NCBI GenBank assembly: GCA_013154175.1
Contig: JAADCZ010000118.1
Coordinates: forward strand, 1 to 32,291
DNA: 32,291 bases
Origin: Thermodesulfobacteriota bacterium
GTDB lineage: Bacteria > Desulfobacterota > Dissulfuribacteria > Dissulfuribacterales > QOAL01
Reading direction: 5' to 3'
Part shown: one piece after another, positions 1 to 8,331 of the stretch
Layout of the letters: every line of letters starts with the position of its first letter
Numbering within the stretch: position 1 is the first letter of the stretch
Position numbers and translations under genes: made by a program
The notes under the pieces: generated by a model
Told to the model about the DNA's origin: nothing
Database searches by the model: none
The model's input: the letters and a program-made list of their open reading frames with translations, nothing else

Positions 1-914
1 TTTTTTGGAATAATATCTTCACTTGCATATTTATTTATGCACTTTGTAAGGGCCTGGCGAAATCCTGTTACATGGGTGCCGCCTTCCTTTGTGCGAATGT
101 TATTTACATAACTCAAAATCCTCTCTGAGTAGCTCGTGTTATACTGAAAGGCGACCTCCACCTGGATGTCATTCTTTTCCCCGGAGATGTATATTGGTTC
201 CTTGTGAATTACGTCCTTGTTTTTGTTGAGATACTGGACGAATTCAATAATTCCCCCCTTGAAGTGAAATACATCCTCTCTGCCAGTATTTTCGTCAGAT
301 ATCTTGATGGTGATATTTGGATTCAAAAAGGCAAGCTCCCTCATTCGAGAGACGAGTATTTCATAATCGAACTGGCACGATTCCTTGAATATCTCCGGGT
401 CTGGCTTGAACCTTATCTTGGTGCCGGTTTTATCGGTTTCGCCCACAATCTCAAGGGGGCCAGTTGGTTCCCCCCTCCTGTAGGACTGGCGATAGATCTT
501 GTTGTTCCTGTATACCTCAACCTCGAGATACTCCGACAAGGCGTTCACCACCGATATTCCAACTCCGTGGAGACCACCCGAGACCTTGTATGTCTGATGG
601 TCGAACTTGCCCCCTGCATGAAGCCTTGTCATAACAAGTTCCAGTGCAGAGATGCCTTCTGTTGGGTGAATATCTACAGGAATTCCTCGGCCATTGTCTA
701 TTACGGTTACGCTGCCATCTTCATGCAGAATTACCTCGATCTTTGTGCAGTAGCCTGCAAGGGCTTCGTCAATGCTGTTATCCACCACTTCATACACCAG
801 GTGGTGAAGCCCCTCGATGCCTGTATTTCCAATGTACATTGCAGGTCTTTTTCTAACTGCAGACAGTCCAGATAAGACCTTGATCTGTTCAGCGCTATAT
901 TTTGTTTCGCTCAT
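1..914 (-). CDS. gyrB: DNA gyrase subunit B, N-terminal part (runs off the left edge)
   Basis: ATPase subunit of DNA gyrase, the type II topoisomerase that introduces negative supercoils. Translating the minus strand from the ATG at 914 gives 304 residues up to the window edge, covering the GHKL ATPase domain and most of the transducer domain. Visible landmarks are the N-box (YEVVDNSIDEALAG, with N46 as in E. coli GyrB), the ATP-binding aspartate D73 in VIDNGRG, the glycine-rich lid GGLHGVG at about 113-119 and the TDKTGTKIRF segment near 160. The start is supported by an AAGGAGAT Shine-Dalgarno about 10 bases upstream. It lies 40 bases downstream of dnaN on the same strand, so the two are probably co-transcribed. 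ParE is the paralogue to exclude; the dnaN neighbour favours GyrB. The TOPRIM domain and C-terminus lie outside the window. Confidence 0.95.
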   Translation of the reverse strand, partial: MSETKYSAEQIKVLSGLSAVRKRPAMYIGNTGIEGLHHLVYEVVDNSIDEALAGYCTKIEVILHEDGSVTVIDNGRGIPVDIHPTEGISALELVMTRLHAGGKFDHQTYKVSGGLHGVGISVVNALSEYLEVEVYRNNKIYRQSYRRGEPTGPLEIVGETDKTGTKIRFKPDPEIFKESCQFDYEILVSRMRELAFLNPNITIKISDENTGREDVFHFKGGIIEFVQYLNKNKDVIHKEPIYISGEKNDIQVEVAFQYNTSYSERILSYVNNIRTKEGGTHVTGFRQALTKCINKYASEDIIPK

Positions 915-954
915 AATGAATCGAAGTATCTCCTTGTGAAAATGTTGGGTATTT

Positions 955-2094
955 TTATTCGTCTTCCAAACTCATGGGCATTATGAGTGCAGTAAAGCCC
1001 TTATCGTCCTCACCTTCAACAATTATAGGCGAGTCTTCGTCGTTAAATGTCATTTCAACAGTGTCTGATTTCATGACCTGCAAGACCTCAATAAGATATC
1101 TGGCATTGAAGGCAAGTTCAAAGGGTTCTCCCGAATATGAGATCTCAAGCTTTTCCTCTGCCTGGCCTATCTTTTTATCGAGGGATTCCAGTTTCATCAT
1201 GTTTGGAGAAATCGAGGCCTTTATTCCCTTGAAAGATGGGTCTTGTATCACAATCGATATCCTTTTCAAGGCTGCCAGGACATCTTTTTTGTTAAAATAA
1301 AAGGACCTGTTCTTCTCCTTTGGAATGATTGCCGTATAGTCAGGAAATGCACCTTCTATGAGTCTGATTACGAGTTGATCGTTGTCTGATTTGACATACA
1401 AAAACTTTTCATCGGCATTCAACAGGATCTCTTCCCTGGCATCAGAGAGCTTCTTCAGCTCGTTTGCACCCTTTCTCAAGATTATTACTGAAAATTTCTC
1501 TTCTTCGTCATAGGAACTTTCAAGTGTGTGTTCAGCCAGATTTAGCCTGTGGCCATCAGAACTCACCATCCGGATTGTGGTTCCTTGTCCGTCTTGTGAT
1601 TTTTCTATTTCAAGCAGTATGCCAGAAAGGGCATATTTTCTGTCATCGTAGGAAACGGAAAAGATTGTTCTTTCAATTAATTCCTTTAAAACCTTGCCAG
1701 GTATAACAAATGGCTCTTTATTTGGAAAATCCCTGAATTTTGGAAATTCATCCGGAGCGAGCCCTGCTATTGTGTATTCAGCCTTGTCTCCAATGGGAAT
1801 TCTGAGCCAGTGGTTGTCGAGTTCTTCCAAAATGATGGAGGGTTCGTTTATCTCCTTTATTATTTCATAGAGTTTTCTGGCATTTATTGTAATGCTTCCG
1901 CTGTCTATGACCTCGGAAGGTATGATTGTCCTGAAGGATATCTCGAGATCAGTGGCCTCGACGACGAGCTGATCCTCTGCAGTATATAAAAGCACATTGT
2001 TGATGATGGTCATTATGGTTTTCTTGTCCACGATAGGAAGGGCCTTAGATAAGGCAGAAATGAGATTTTCCTTTTGCGCTTTGATCTTTAACAT
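955..2094 (-). CDS. dnaN: DNA polymerase III subunit beta (sliding clamp)
   Basis: Ring-shaped processivity factor that tethers DNA polymerase III and other repair enzymes to DNA. The product has 379 residues, close to the family's usual 366-380. The N-terminus (MLKIKAQKENLISALSKALP) and the pattern of three repeated clamp domains are typical. The C-terminus ends in the conserved LIMPMSLEDE, which matches the usual MPMR-type end. The ATG at 2094 is preceded by AGAGGAAG. The gene is followed by gyrB after 40 bases and is divergent from the methyltransferase gene at 2298. No recF lies between dnaN and gyrB, and dnaA is not upstream, unlike the classic dnaA-dnaN-recF-gyrB order. Confidence 0.96.
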   Translation of the reverse strand: MLKIKAQKENLISALSKALPIVDKKTIMTIINNVLLYTAEDQLVVEATDLEISFRTIIPSEVIDSGSITINARKLYEIIKEINEPSIILEELDNHWLRIPIGDKAEYTIAGLAPDEFPKFRDFPNKEPFVIPGKVLKELIERTIFSVSYDDRKYALSGILLEIEKSQDGQGTTIRMVSSDGHRLNLAEHTLESSYDEEEKFSVIILRKGANELKKLSDAREEILLNADEKFLYVKSDNDQLVIRLIEGAFPDYTAIIPKEKNRSFYFNKKDVLAALKRISIVIQDPSFKGIKASISPNMMKLESLDKKIGQAEEKLEISYSGEPFELAFNARYLIEVLQVMKSDTVEMTFNDEDSPIIVEGEDDKGFTALIMPMSLEDE

Positions 2095-2173
2095 TATTCT
2101 TCCTCTACTTATAAAAAAATATGATTAAAAATAAGGACATGTTAAATCTTGAAAAGGTGTTTATGGCAATGAA

Positions 2174-2179
2174 AATATA
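2174..2179 (-). promoter_or_regulatory. Possible extended -10 element for dnaN-gyrB
   Basis: Read on the minus strand this is TGTTATATT, an extended -10 (TGN then TATATT, five of six matches to TATAAT). It would start transcription about 70 bases upstream of dnaN. No good -35 is visible at the usual spacing. The whole 2095-2297 region is very AT-rich, so chance matches are common. Confidence 0.3.
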
Positions 2180-2190
2180 ACAAAAATTAT

Positions 2191-2204
2191 CATATTTGAA
2201 TATG
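2191..2204. repeat. Short inverted repeat in the dnaN / methyltransferase divergent region
   Basis: CATATT and AATATG, six-base arms with a two-base centre, sit midway between two divergent genes. It could be an operator or simply a product of AT-rich composition. Nearby are two copies of AACTTTTTT (around 2251 and 2271). I see no good DnaA box. Confidence 0.3.
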
Positions 2205-2297
2205 AAAAAAGCATAATTTTATCACAAGTTTCAACAACGAACCGGATTTCAACTTTTTTAAAAAATCTTTTAACTTTTTTTTCAAAAAGGCCGATAA

Positions 2298-3452
2298 GTG
2301 ATGATCAACAATTCCAGGGCATTAAGAGAGATCATAATCAAGAAGATTGAAAATGAAGGGCCAATTTCATTCAAGGATTTCATGGCCTTGGCACTTTATG
2401 AAGAAAAATATGGATATTATTCACAATCGGAAATCAGGATTGGGAAGGATGGGGATTTCGTAACGGCACCCCACACCAGCAAGCTTTTCGGATACCTGAT
2501 CGCTGTTCAAATAAGACAGTTTTTCGATATTGGGTTCGATAAAGGCCCATTTCAGATATGTGAGTTTGGCGCCGGCACTGGCATGCTGGCAAAGGATATT
2601 TTGGAATACTTCAAAAAGTTCCTGCCTGAATATTACAAAGACCTTGAATACAAGGTTGTTGAACCCCTGCCTGTAAGACAAGAGGTGTTGTCAGAAGTCT
2701 TTGAGGATGTCAAAGAAAGATTTTCCTTGGTGAAGGATTTTTCCCAACTTGAAAACTTCAAGGGTGTTATTATTGCAAATGAACTCTTTGATGCCTTTCC
2801 CGTTCACGTAATTGAAAAATCTGATGATATCTTTCATGAGATATTCGTGGATGTAGATTCAAGTGGCAACCTGGTTGAAAGTTTCAGGGAAGTTACAGAG
2901 CCACAGCTCAAATCCTATATTGAAAGGCACCTTGGCCACCTTCCAAATGGCTATCGGACAGAGATAAATCTCGAACTTAAAAAATGGATAGAAAAATTGG
3001 CAACCAACTTTGAAAAAGGGTTCTTTCTCACAATAGACTATGGATATTCCAGGCAGGAATATTACGCAGATTACAGAAATCGTGGAACACTGCTGGGTTA
3101 TACCAGGCAAAAAATAACCGAGGAATTTCTCAATTTCCCTGGGCTCATAGACATGACCGCCCATGTCAATTTCTCTGATGTGAAGGAGTGGTTCGAAGAG
3201 GCCGGTTTCAGATCAGAAGGCTATACGCCCCAGTGGGCGTTTCTTGGGGGGCTTGATATCGAGGATACTGTGGAAAAGGCATTTGGCCGCCTCGATCCAT
3301 TTTCGCCAGTGCTTGCAGGTGTCAAATCCCTTATCTTTCCCCAGGGCATGGGTGAAAGCCACAAGGTATTTGTTGCCTCAAAAGAAATGGATGGTAATTT
3401 TGAGCTCAAGGGATTTGCTATGAAAAACGATATCGAAAGGCTTGCACACTGA
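2298..3452 (+). CDS. MidA/NDUFAF7-family SAM-dependent protein methyltransferase
   Basis: A class I SAM-dependent methyltransferase of the MidA family (Methyltransf_28, formerly DUF185). The mitochondrial member, NDUFAF7, methylates an arginine in a complex I subunit; bacterial roles are not settled. The product has about 384 residues. The SAM-binding loop is EFGAGTGMLA at about 89-98, and the family-specific NELFDAFPVH is at about 161-170. The N-terminal GPISFKDFMALALYEEKYGYYS block is also typical of the family. The reading frame opens with GTG at 2298 directly followed by ATG at 2301; ATG is the likelier start, and the upstream AAAAAGG is only a weak ribosome site. The HAD gene follows after three bases, indicating an operon. 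Confidence 0.87.
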   Translation: MMINNSRALREIIIKKIENEGPISFKDFMALALYEEKYGYYSQSEIRIGKDGDFVTAPHTSKLFGYLIAVQIRQFFDIGFDKGPFQICEFGAGTGMLAKDILEYFKKFLPEYYKDLEYKVVEPLPVRQEVLSEVFEDVKERFSLVKDFSQLENFKGVIIANELFDAFPVHVIEKSDDIFHEIFVDVDSSGNLVESFREVTEPQLKSYIERHLGHLPNGYRTEINLELKKWIEKLATNFEKGFFLTIDYGYSRQEYYADYRNRGTLLGYTRQKITEEFLNFPGLIDMTAHVNFSDVKEWFEEAGFRSEGYTPQWAFLGGLDIEDTVEKAFGRLDPFSPVLAGVKSLIFPQGMGESHKVFVASKEMDGNFELKGFAMKNDIERLAH

Positions 3453-3455
3453 TAA

Positions 3456-4088
3456 ATGGATTTATTCAGAAAGCGGCTCATTATATTTGATTGTGACGGA
3501 GTCCTGTTCAACTCCCTGGAGGCCAACAGGGCCTTTTACAACCAGATAGCCACTCAGGCAGGCAGGGCACCACTTACCCAGGATGAAATGGCCTTTTGTC
3601 ACATGCATACTGCATTTGATTCAATAAATTTCTTGTTTAAAGACTATCCGGAACTGATACAAAAGGCCTTTGAAGTCTACGACAAGATAGATTATGCAGA
3701 CTTCCTCCAATATATGACGGTTGAGCCTGGAATGGTGGAAACCGTATCCCGTTTGAAAAAGGATAGACTCACCGCCATTTCCACCAACCGGAGCACAACC
3801 ATGCCCAAGCTCATTGAACTCTACAACCTAGACAGCCTGTTTCATGAGATTGTTTGCGCCCTGGATGTCGAAAGGCCAAAGCCCCATCCAGAGGGAATCG
3901 AGTTGATTTTGGGCCGACTAGGTTGCGACCGCGAGGATGCAGTTTATGTGGGGGATTCTAAGGTGGATGAAGATACGGCTAGAAATGCGGACATTCCTCT
4001 GATAGCCTACAAAAATAGGCAGCTGGACACGCCCTTTCATGCAGATAGCTTTGATGACATAGCAAGACTTCTGTGCGAAAAAAGTTGA
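3456..4088 (+). CDS. HAD-superfamily hydrolase, phosphoglycolate phosphatase-like
   Basis: A haloacid-dehalogenase-fold phosphatase of 210 residues. Motif I is IIFDCDGVLFNS (nucleophile D12, acid/base D14), motif II is in the AISTNRS segment (S109/T110), motif III is K142 in ERPKPHP, and motif IV is VGDSKVDEDT (D167 and D171 bind Mg2+). The helical stretch between motifs I and II is a C1 cap as in Gph and PpaX relatives. The substrate cannot be told from sequence. Likely activities are clearing phosphoglycolate or another small phosphoester. It starts three bases after the methyltransferase and overlaps the plsY frame, so it belongs to the same operon. Confidence 0.85.
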   Translation: MDLFRKRLIIFDCDGVLFNSLEANRAFYNQIATQAGRAPLTQDEMAFCHMHTAFDSINFLFKDYPELIQKAFEVYDKIDYADFLQYMTVEPGMVETVSRLKKDRLTAISTNRSTTMPKLIELYNLDSLFHEIVCALDVERPKPHPEGIELILGRLGCDREDAVYVGDSKVDEDTARNADIPLIAYKNRQLDTPFHADSFDDIARLLCEKS

Positions 4089-4708
4089 AGGAAATGAAAG
4101 AGTTCTTTTTGACATATCCCTACGTTCTACCAGTCATAGCATATTTGGCCGGGTCGATTCCATTTGGTCTCGTCTTTTCGAGGTTCAAGGGAATAGATCC
4201 ACGAAGTTACGGAAGCGGAAACATTGGAGCCACAAACATAGCAAGGGGGCTTGGAAAGGGCTGGGGAGTGGCCACCCTGATTTTCGACATGCTAAAAGGC
4301 CTGATTCCTGCCTATCTTGCTTTGAAAATGGGGCTTCCCTCCTTTTATATTGCCCTGACAGGGCTGGCTGCTGTGGTAGGCCACTGCTATTCGGTTTTTC
4401 TTAAATTCAGTGGCGGAAAGGGTGTTGCAACGGCACTTGGCGTGTTTCTGGCCCTGTGTCCAGAGGCCGTTGGTGTGGCTGTGCTCATTTTTGTAGCAGC
4501 GGTTTTCTACACAAAATACGTATCAGTGGGTTCCCTGGCTGCAGCTGCGTCCATGCCCATTCTTATCTTCCTGTTCAGGCCCGATTCATTCATAGAAACC
4601 ATGGCCTGGACAGTCTGTTTCATAATTTGGATAAGACATAAGGACAACATAGCCAGACTCATCAAGGGTGAAGAGAAGAAGATTAGTTTTGGATCCCAAG
4701 GGACTTGA
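4073..4708 (+). CDS. plsY: Acyl-phosphate:glycerol-3-phosphate acyltransferase PlsY
   Basis: Integral membrane enzyme that transfers an acyl group from acyl-phosphate to glycerol-3-phosphate, the first step of phospholipid synthesis. The frame encodes up to 211 residues, and the family is usually 190-215. All three family motifs are present: GSIPFG (27-32), GSGNIGATN (47-55) and GHCYSVFLKFSGGKGVAT (103-120), within a very hydrophobic protein with about five membrane helices. The start is uncertain. GTG at 4073 overlaps the HAD gene by 16 bases, TTG at 4085 is possible, and ATG at 4094 has a GAAGGA directly abutting it, too close to be ideal. The 3' end overlaps the end of the opposing ntrX gene by 26 bases. 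Confidence 0.95.
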   Translation: MRKKLKEMKEFFLTYPYVLPVIAYLAGSIPFGLVFSRFKGIDPRSYGSGNIGATNIARGLGKGWGVATLIFDMLKGLIPAYLALKMGLPSFYIALTGLAAVVGHCYSVFLKFSGGKGVATALGVFLALCPEAVGVAVLIFVAAVFYTKYVSVGSLAAAASMPILIFLFRPDSFIETMAWTVCFIIWIRHKDNIARLIKGEEKKISFGSQGT

Positions 4709-6053
4709 TTTTTCTGTAAAGATGCCGTCTCTCTATGCCTATTGATTCTGCTGTCCTTTTGATGTTTCCCCCAAATTCCGACAGCTTCCTTTCAAGGTAG
4801 GTCTTTTCAAAGATGGCCCTTGCCCTTTTGAAATCTGGGCATGTAAAACATTCAGCCTCACTGCCGCTAAGTACCTGGGCATCCCCTACTGAGGAGCCAG
4901 AGAGGAAATGTTTTGGAAGGTCCTTTTTGGTTATTAGATTTCCGCGGGAAAGAATCACCAATCTTTCTATGAGATTCCTTAGTTCACGAATGTTTCCAGG
5001 CCAGTCGTAGTTGTAAAGGGCCTCTATGGCCTCTTTTTCCATTTCAATGGTGCCCTTTGAGAACTCGTTTAGAAATTCCTGTACGAGAAGGGGTATATCC
5101 TCCTTTCTTTCCCGCAAAGGCGGCACTTCTATTGGAATGACGTTTAGTCTGAAGTAAAGATCCTCCCTGAAGTTGCCCTTTTTTATCTCCTCCTCCAGGT
5201 TCTTGTTGGTGGCAGCTATTATCCGCACATCCACAGAGATGGTCTTGGAACCGCCCACCCTTTCAAACTTCTGTTCCTGAATGATTCTAAGTATCTTTGC
5301 CTGGGTCTTGAGGGCCATGTCCCCGATTTCATCGAGAAACAGGGTTCCTCCATTGGCAAGATCGAACTTGCCCCTCTTCATGGACACAGCCCCGGTAAAT
5401 GCACCCTTTTCATGTCCGAACAGTTCGCTTTCAATGAGTTCATCTGGAATGGCGGCACAGTTCACCTCAACCATGGGCCTGTTGCTTCTTTTGCTGAGCC
5501 TGTGAATGGTCTGGGCCACGATCTCCTTTCCGGTGCCGTTTTCGCCCTGAATAAGAATCCATGCATCTGTGGGTGCAACGATTCGAATCTGTTCCTTGAG
5601 CTGTTTTATCTTTTCACTCTTGCCAGTTATCTCTACGATTTTGCTGCTTTTTTCCTTTAGCAGCCTGTTTTCTTCCTGAAGCTCCTTGAATTTCAGGGCA
5701 TTTTCTACAGAGATAAGAAGGGGTTCTATGGATAGGGGTTTTTCAATAAAGTCGTGGGCACCCAGTTTGGTGGCGCTTACAGCCGTTTCTATGGTGCCAT
5801 GGCCAGACATGATGATGACTGGAAGGAACGGCCACGATTCCTTCACCTTTTTGAGCACCTCGATGCCATCGAGGTCTGGCATCCAGATATCTAGTAGCAC
5901 CAGATCAACTGGTTCGCCAGATTCCAGGATTTCCAGACACTCCTTGCCACCAGAGGCCGTTTTTACCCGGTAGCCCTCGTCCTGGAGGACGTCTCCAATG
6001 GAATCGAGAATGGATTCCTCGTCATCAACTATCAGAATTGTCTTTTTTGTCAT
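4683..6053 (-). CDS. ntrX: Sigma-54-dependent response regulator, NtrX-like
   Basis: Transcription activator of the NtrC class, 456 residues with three domains. Residues 1-120 are a receiver with phospho-acceptor D55 and conserved K105. Residues about 140-370 are an AAA+ domain with Walker A GENGTGKE (170-177), the sigma-54 contact loop GAFTGA (217-222), Walker [10 protein letters not shown] (237-245) and the arginine-finger region FRLNV. Residues about 405-456 form a Fis-type helix-turn-helix ending [13 protein letters not shown]. Having the intact GAFTGA loop, it should activate sigma-54 promoters. It follows the NtrY-like kinase with a 29-base overlap, a clear cognate pair. In other bacteria NtrYX controls nitrogen metabolism, respiration or envelope functions. 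A sigma-54-like promoter lies in this window in front of the cytochrome gene. Confidence 0.92.
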   Translation of the reverse strand: MTKKTILIVDDEESILDSIGDVLQDEGYRVKTASGGKECLEILESGEPVDLVLLDIWMPDLDGIEVLKKVKESWPFLPVIIMSGHGTIETAVSATKLGAHDFIEKPLSIEPLLISVENALKFKELQEENRLLKEKSSKIVEITGKSEKIKQLKEQIRIVAPTDAWILIQGENGTGKEIVAQTIHRLSKRSNRPMVEVNCAAIPDELIESELFGHEKGAFTGAVSMKRGKFDLANGGTLFLDEIGDMALKTQAKILRIIQEQKFERVGGSKTISVDVRIIAATNKNLEEEIKKGNFREDLYFRLNVIPIEVPPLRERKEDIPLLVQEFLNEFSKGTIEMEKEAIEALYNYDWPGNIRELRNLIERLVILSRGNLITKKDLPKHFLSGSSVGDAQVLSGSEAECFTCPDFKRARAIFEKTYLERKLSEFGGNIKRTAESIGIERRHLYRKIKSLGIQN

Positions 6054-8331
6054 TTGAAGAAGGCTTAGACGGACGCTTTTTAGTTTCCACCTTGAACTTT
6101 ATATAGAATATCACCCCAGAAGGTTTATTCAACTCTATTTCAATCGTGGCATCATGGGCATCGATTATGGATTTTACTATTGCAAGTCCAAGGCCTGTTC
6201 CACCCTTTTTTCTTGAAAAATATGGGTCGAATACCTTGGAGATATCTTCCCTTGAAATCCCCTTTCCATCATCCGCTATGGAAATGACAGCAGTTTTGCC
6301 ATCGTTTTCCACGAAACACTTGATTGAAACGTTTCTGGCCTGCCCGGCAGATATGGAGTTGTCGATGATGTTTATAAAGACCCTTTTTATCTGTTCAGGG
6401 TCCATGATAATTTTTGGAAAATCCGTGGAAATTTCAGTTGAAACATTGATTAATGGCCTATAGATCTCCTCTATTTCTTGAAGAATAGGTCGAATATCCG
6501 TTGGCTTGAGGACTGGAGCAGGCATCCGGGCAAATCTCGAGAATTCATTGACAAGTTTTTTGAGCTCATCTGTCTGGTTTATGATGGTGTCAGTGCACCT
6601 TTTAAAGACCTCGAGCTCCTTTTCCTCAAATTTATTGATGAATTTCCTCTTAAGCCTTTGGGCTGACAGCTGGATTGGGGTAAGGGGATTCTTGATTTCA
6701 TGTGCTATTCTCCTTGCAACATCCCTCCAGGCAGCAAGGCGCTGTATCTTTTCAAGCTCTGTCAGGTCATCAAAGACGATCAGAACACCAGATATCCTGT
6801 CCTTATCCTTTAGGAGAGAGAAATTTATAATCAGAGACTTGGAACTTCCCCCAACATTAATCTTGCAGGATTTTTTTATACTACCTATTCCAGATGCCCT
6901 TAGTTCCTGGGGAACGCCCTCGAGCTCTGAAAAGTCGTCGCCCTGGATTAGTTCACGATAGTCCTTGCCCAAAAGGGAGGAAGCATCCCTTTGAAGGATC
7001 TGACAGGCAGACCTGTTTATTGTGGTAATGCGGCCCTTTGGATCGAGGCTTATGACACCTGCAGTGACATTTTCAAGAAGCATTTCAATATAGGCCTTCC
7101 TGTGTTCCAGCTCTGAATAACTCTTGAGAAGCCTTCTAGAGGCCTCTTCAGCCTTGCGTCTTGCCTCCTTCAAGTCCTTGGTCATGGTGTTGAATGCCCG
7201 CACTAGACCGCTCAGTTCATCTCGCCCCTTTGTTTCGAGTTTGAAGTTGAGATCCCCCTGGGCAACCCTGTGGGTTGCATCGGCAAGCATGAGTACTGGC
7301 TCGGTGATGCTTCTGGCAAGTTTGAAGGCAAACCAAATTGAGACAAATATTATGAGCAGGGTTATGAGAAACAAAGTGGATAAAAGGCTCGTCTTGAGGG
7401 GGCTCTGGAATATCTTTAGCTGCTTATATTCCTCAAAGCCCTGTTTTACCGCCTCCAGCTGGGAAATTATGTCCTGACCAATGACCCTTCCAACAATTAT
7501 GAACCCCACCCTGGACGAGTCTGGCCCCATAAGGGGTTGGGCCACCTTTAGGAGGGTTCCAGATGGCAAATCCAGGGACTCCACAATGGGAAAGTCATCC
7601 TTTCCAGCGGAAAACAGCCTCTCCCTGTCCATAATGGGTACGTCACTGGTGATGGGGAGCCAAGTCTTCTTCCAAACAGGGTTTCCCTGTCTGTCCAAAA
7701 TGCACACATAGTTGATTGGAAGCTTTCTTATGCATGAAATGGCAGGGTTACTTATGGCTGCAGGGCTGAATATGTCCTTGATGCACTTTGGGTCAGGAGA
7801 TGGGGCAGATGAAGTGGTGCACTTTAAGAATATCTGCCTGGCAAGTACGTCTTCTATGTTACGTATCTGATTTATCTGGTCCTTGTAGTAGTTGCGGCCA
7901 ATGGAAATTGCCTGTTCAAGGCTCCTTTCAATCTTTATATCAAACCAATAGGCCAGACTCGTATTCAAGAACTGAAACGAGATGAAGAATAGCAGAATGG
8001 TCGGCAAAAGGGAGATTATGACAAAGGCAACCGTGAGTTTTGTCTTGAGTTTTGCACCGAGGATGTGACTGCGTTCCTCAAAAAGGAGTTTCACAACATT
8101 TCTTATCACAAGAAAACTCAAGACGAGTATGAGGAGCAGGTTGATGTTTATAACCGCAAATATGAGCACATTGCTGTATTTTGGAAGGGGTTTTATAAAG
8201 GAGACCAGCTTGTATTCTATGACAGCAAAAACAATCAGAAGGATTGCAATTACAGCGGCGAGTATCCGTTCCCTGTTTGTCTTTTTGCTAGTATGTGAAC
8301 TCGAATTCATAGGTTTTTGATGAAAAACCAA
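6025..8331 (-). CDS. ntrY: Sensor histidine kinase, NtrY-like
   Basis: Membrane sensor kinase of up to 768 residues that should phosphorylate the adjacent NtrX-like regulator. Hydrophobic segments lie at about 22-46, 54-80, 98-122 and 312-338, with an extracytoplasmic sensor region between the last two. A HAMP domain (about 333-390), a coiled linker, a PAS domain (about 412-530), HisKA (phospho-accepting H544 in AHEIKNPLTP) and HATPase_c (N657 in NIIDNS, DDGKGIS, GGTGLGLAIVK) follow in order. The sensor region carries four cysteines (C171, C183, C200, C210). The frame opens with TTG at 8331; ATG at 8310 is more likely and would overlap the DUF4390 gene by 23 bases, suggesting translational coupling. 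The first two helices plus the third/fourth pair match the NtrY topology rather than NtrB. Confidence 0.92.
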   Translation of the reverse strand: MVFHQKPMNSSSHTSKKTNRERILAAVIAILLIVFAVIEYKLVSFIKPLPKYSNVLIFAVININLLLILVLSFLVIRNVVKLLFEERSHILGAKLKTKLTVAFVIISLLPTILLFFISFQFLNTSLAYWFDIKIERSLEQAISIGRNYYKDQINQIRNIEDVLARQIFLKCTTSSAPSPDPKCIKDIFSPAAISNPAISCIRKLPINYVCILDRQGNPVWKKTWLPITSDVPIMDRERLFSAGKDDFPIVESLDLPSGTLLKVAQPLMGPDSSRVGFIIVGRVIGQDIISQLEAVKQGFEEYKQLKIFQSPLKTSLLSTLFLITLLIIFVSIWFAFKLARSITEPVLMLADATHRVAQGDLNFKLETKGRDELSGLVRAFNTMTKDLKEARRKAEEASRRLLKSYSELEHRKAYIEMLLENVTAGVISLDPKGRITTINRSACQILQRDASSLLGKDYRELIQGDDFSELEGVPQELRASGIGSIKKSCKINVGGSSKSLIINFSLLKDKDRISGVLIVFDDLTELEKIQRLAAWRDVARRIAHEIKNPLTPIQLSAQRLKRKFINKFEEKELEVFKRCTDTIINQTDELKKLVNEFSRFARMPAPVLKPTDIRPILQEIEEIYRPLINVSTEISTDFPKIIMDPEQIKRVFINIIDNSISAGQARNVSIKCFVENDGKTAVISIADDGKGISREDISKVFDPYFSRKKGGTGLGLAIVKSIIDAHDATIEIELNKPSGVIFYIKFKVETKKRPSKPSSNDKKDNSDS

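Noticed and set aside
204-875. A 223-codon plus-strand open frame at the left edge
   Set aside because: It lies antisense to gyrB, whose minus-strand translation is a perfect match to the GyrB ATPase domain.
2095-2297. Replication origin between dnaN and the methyltransferase gene
   Set aside because: The region is AT-rich and has repeats, but the closest sequence to a DnaA box (TTATCACAA at about 2219) does not match the consensus, and there is no box cluster. Kept only as a low-interest observation.
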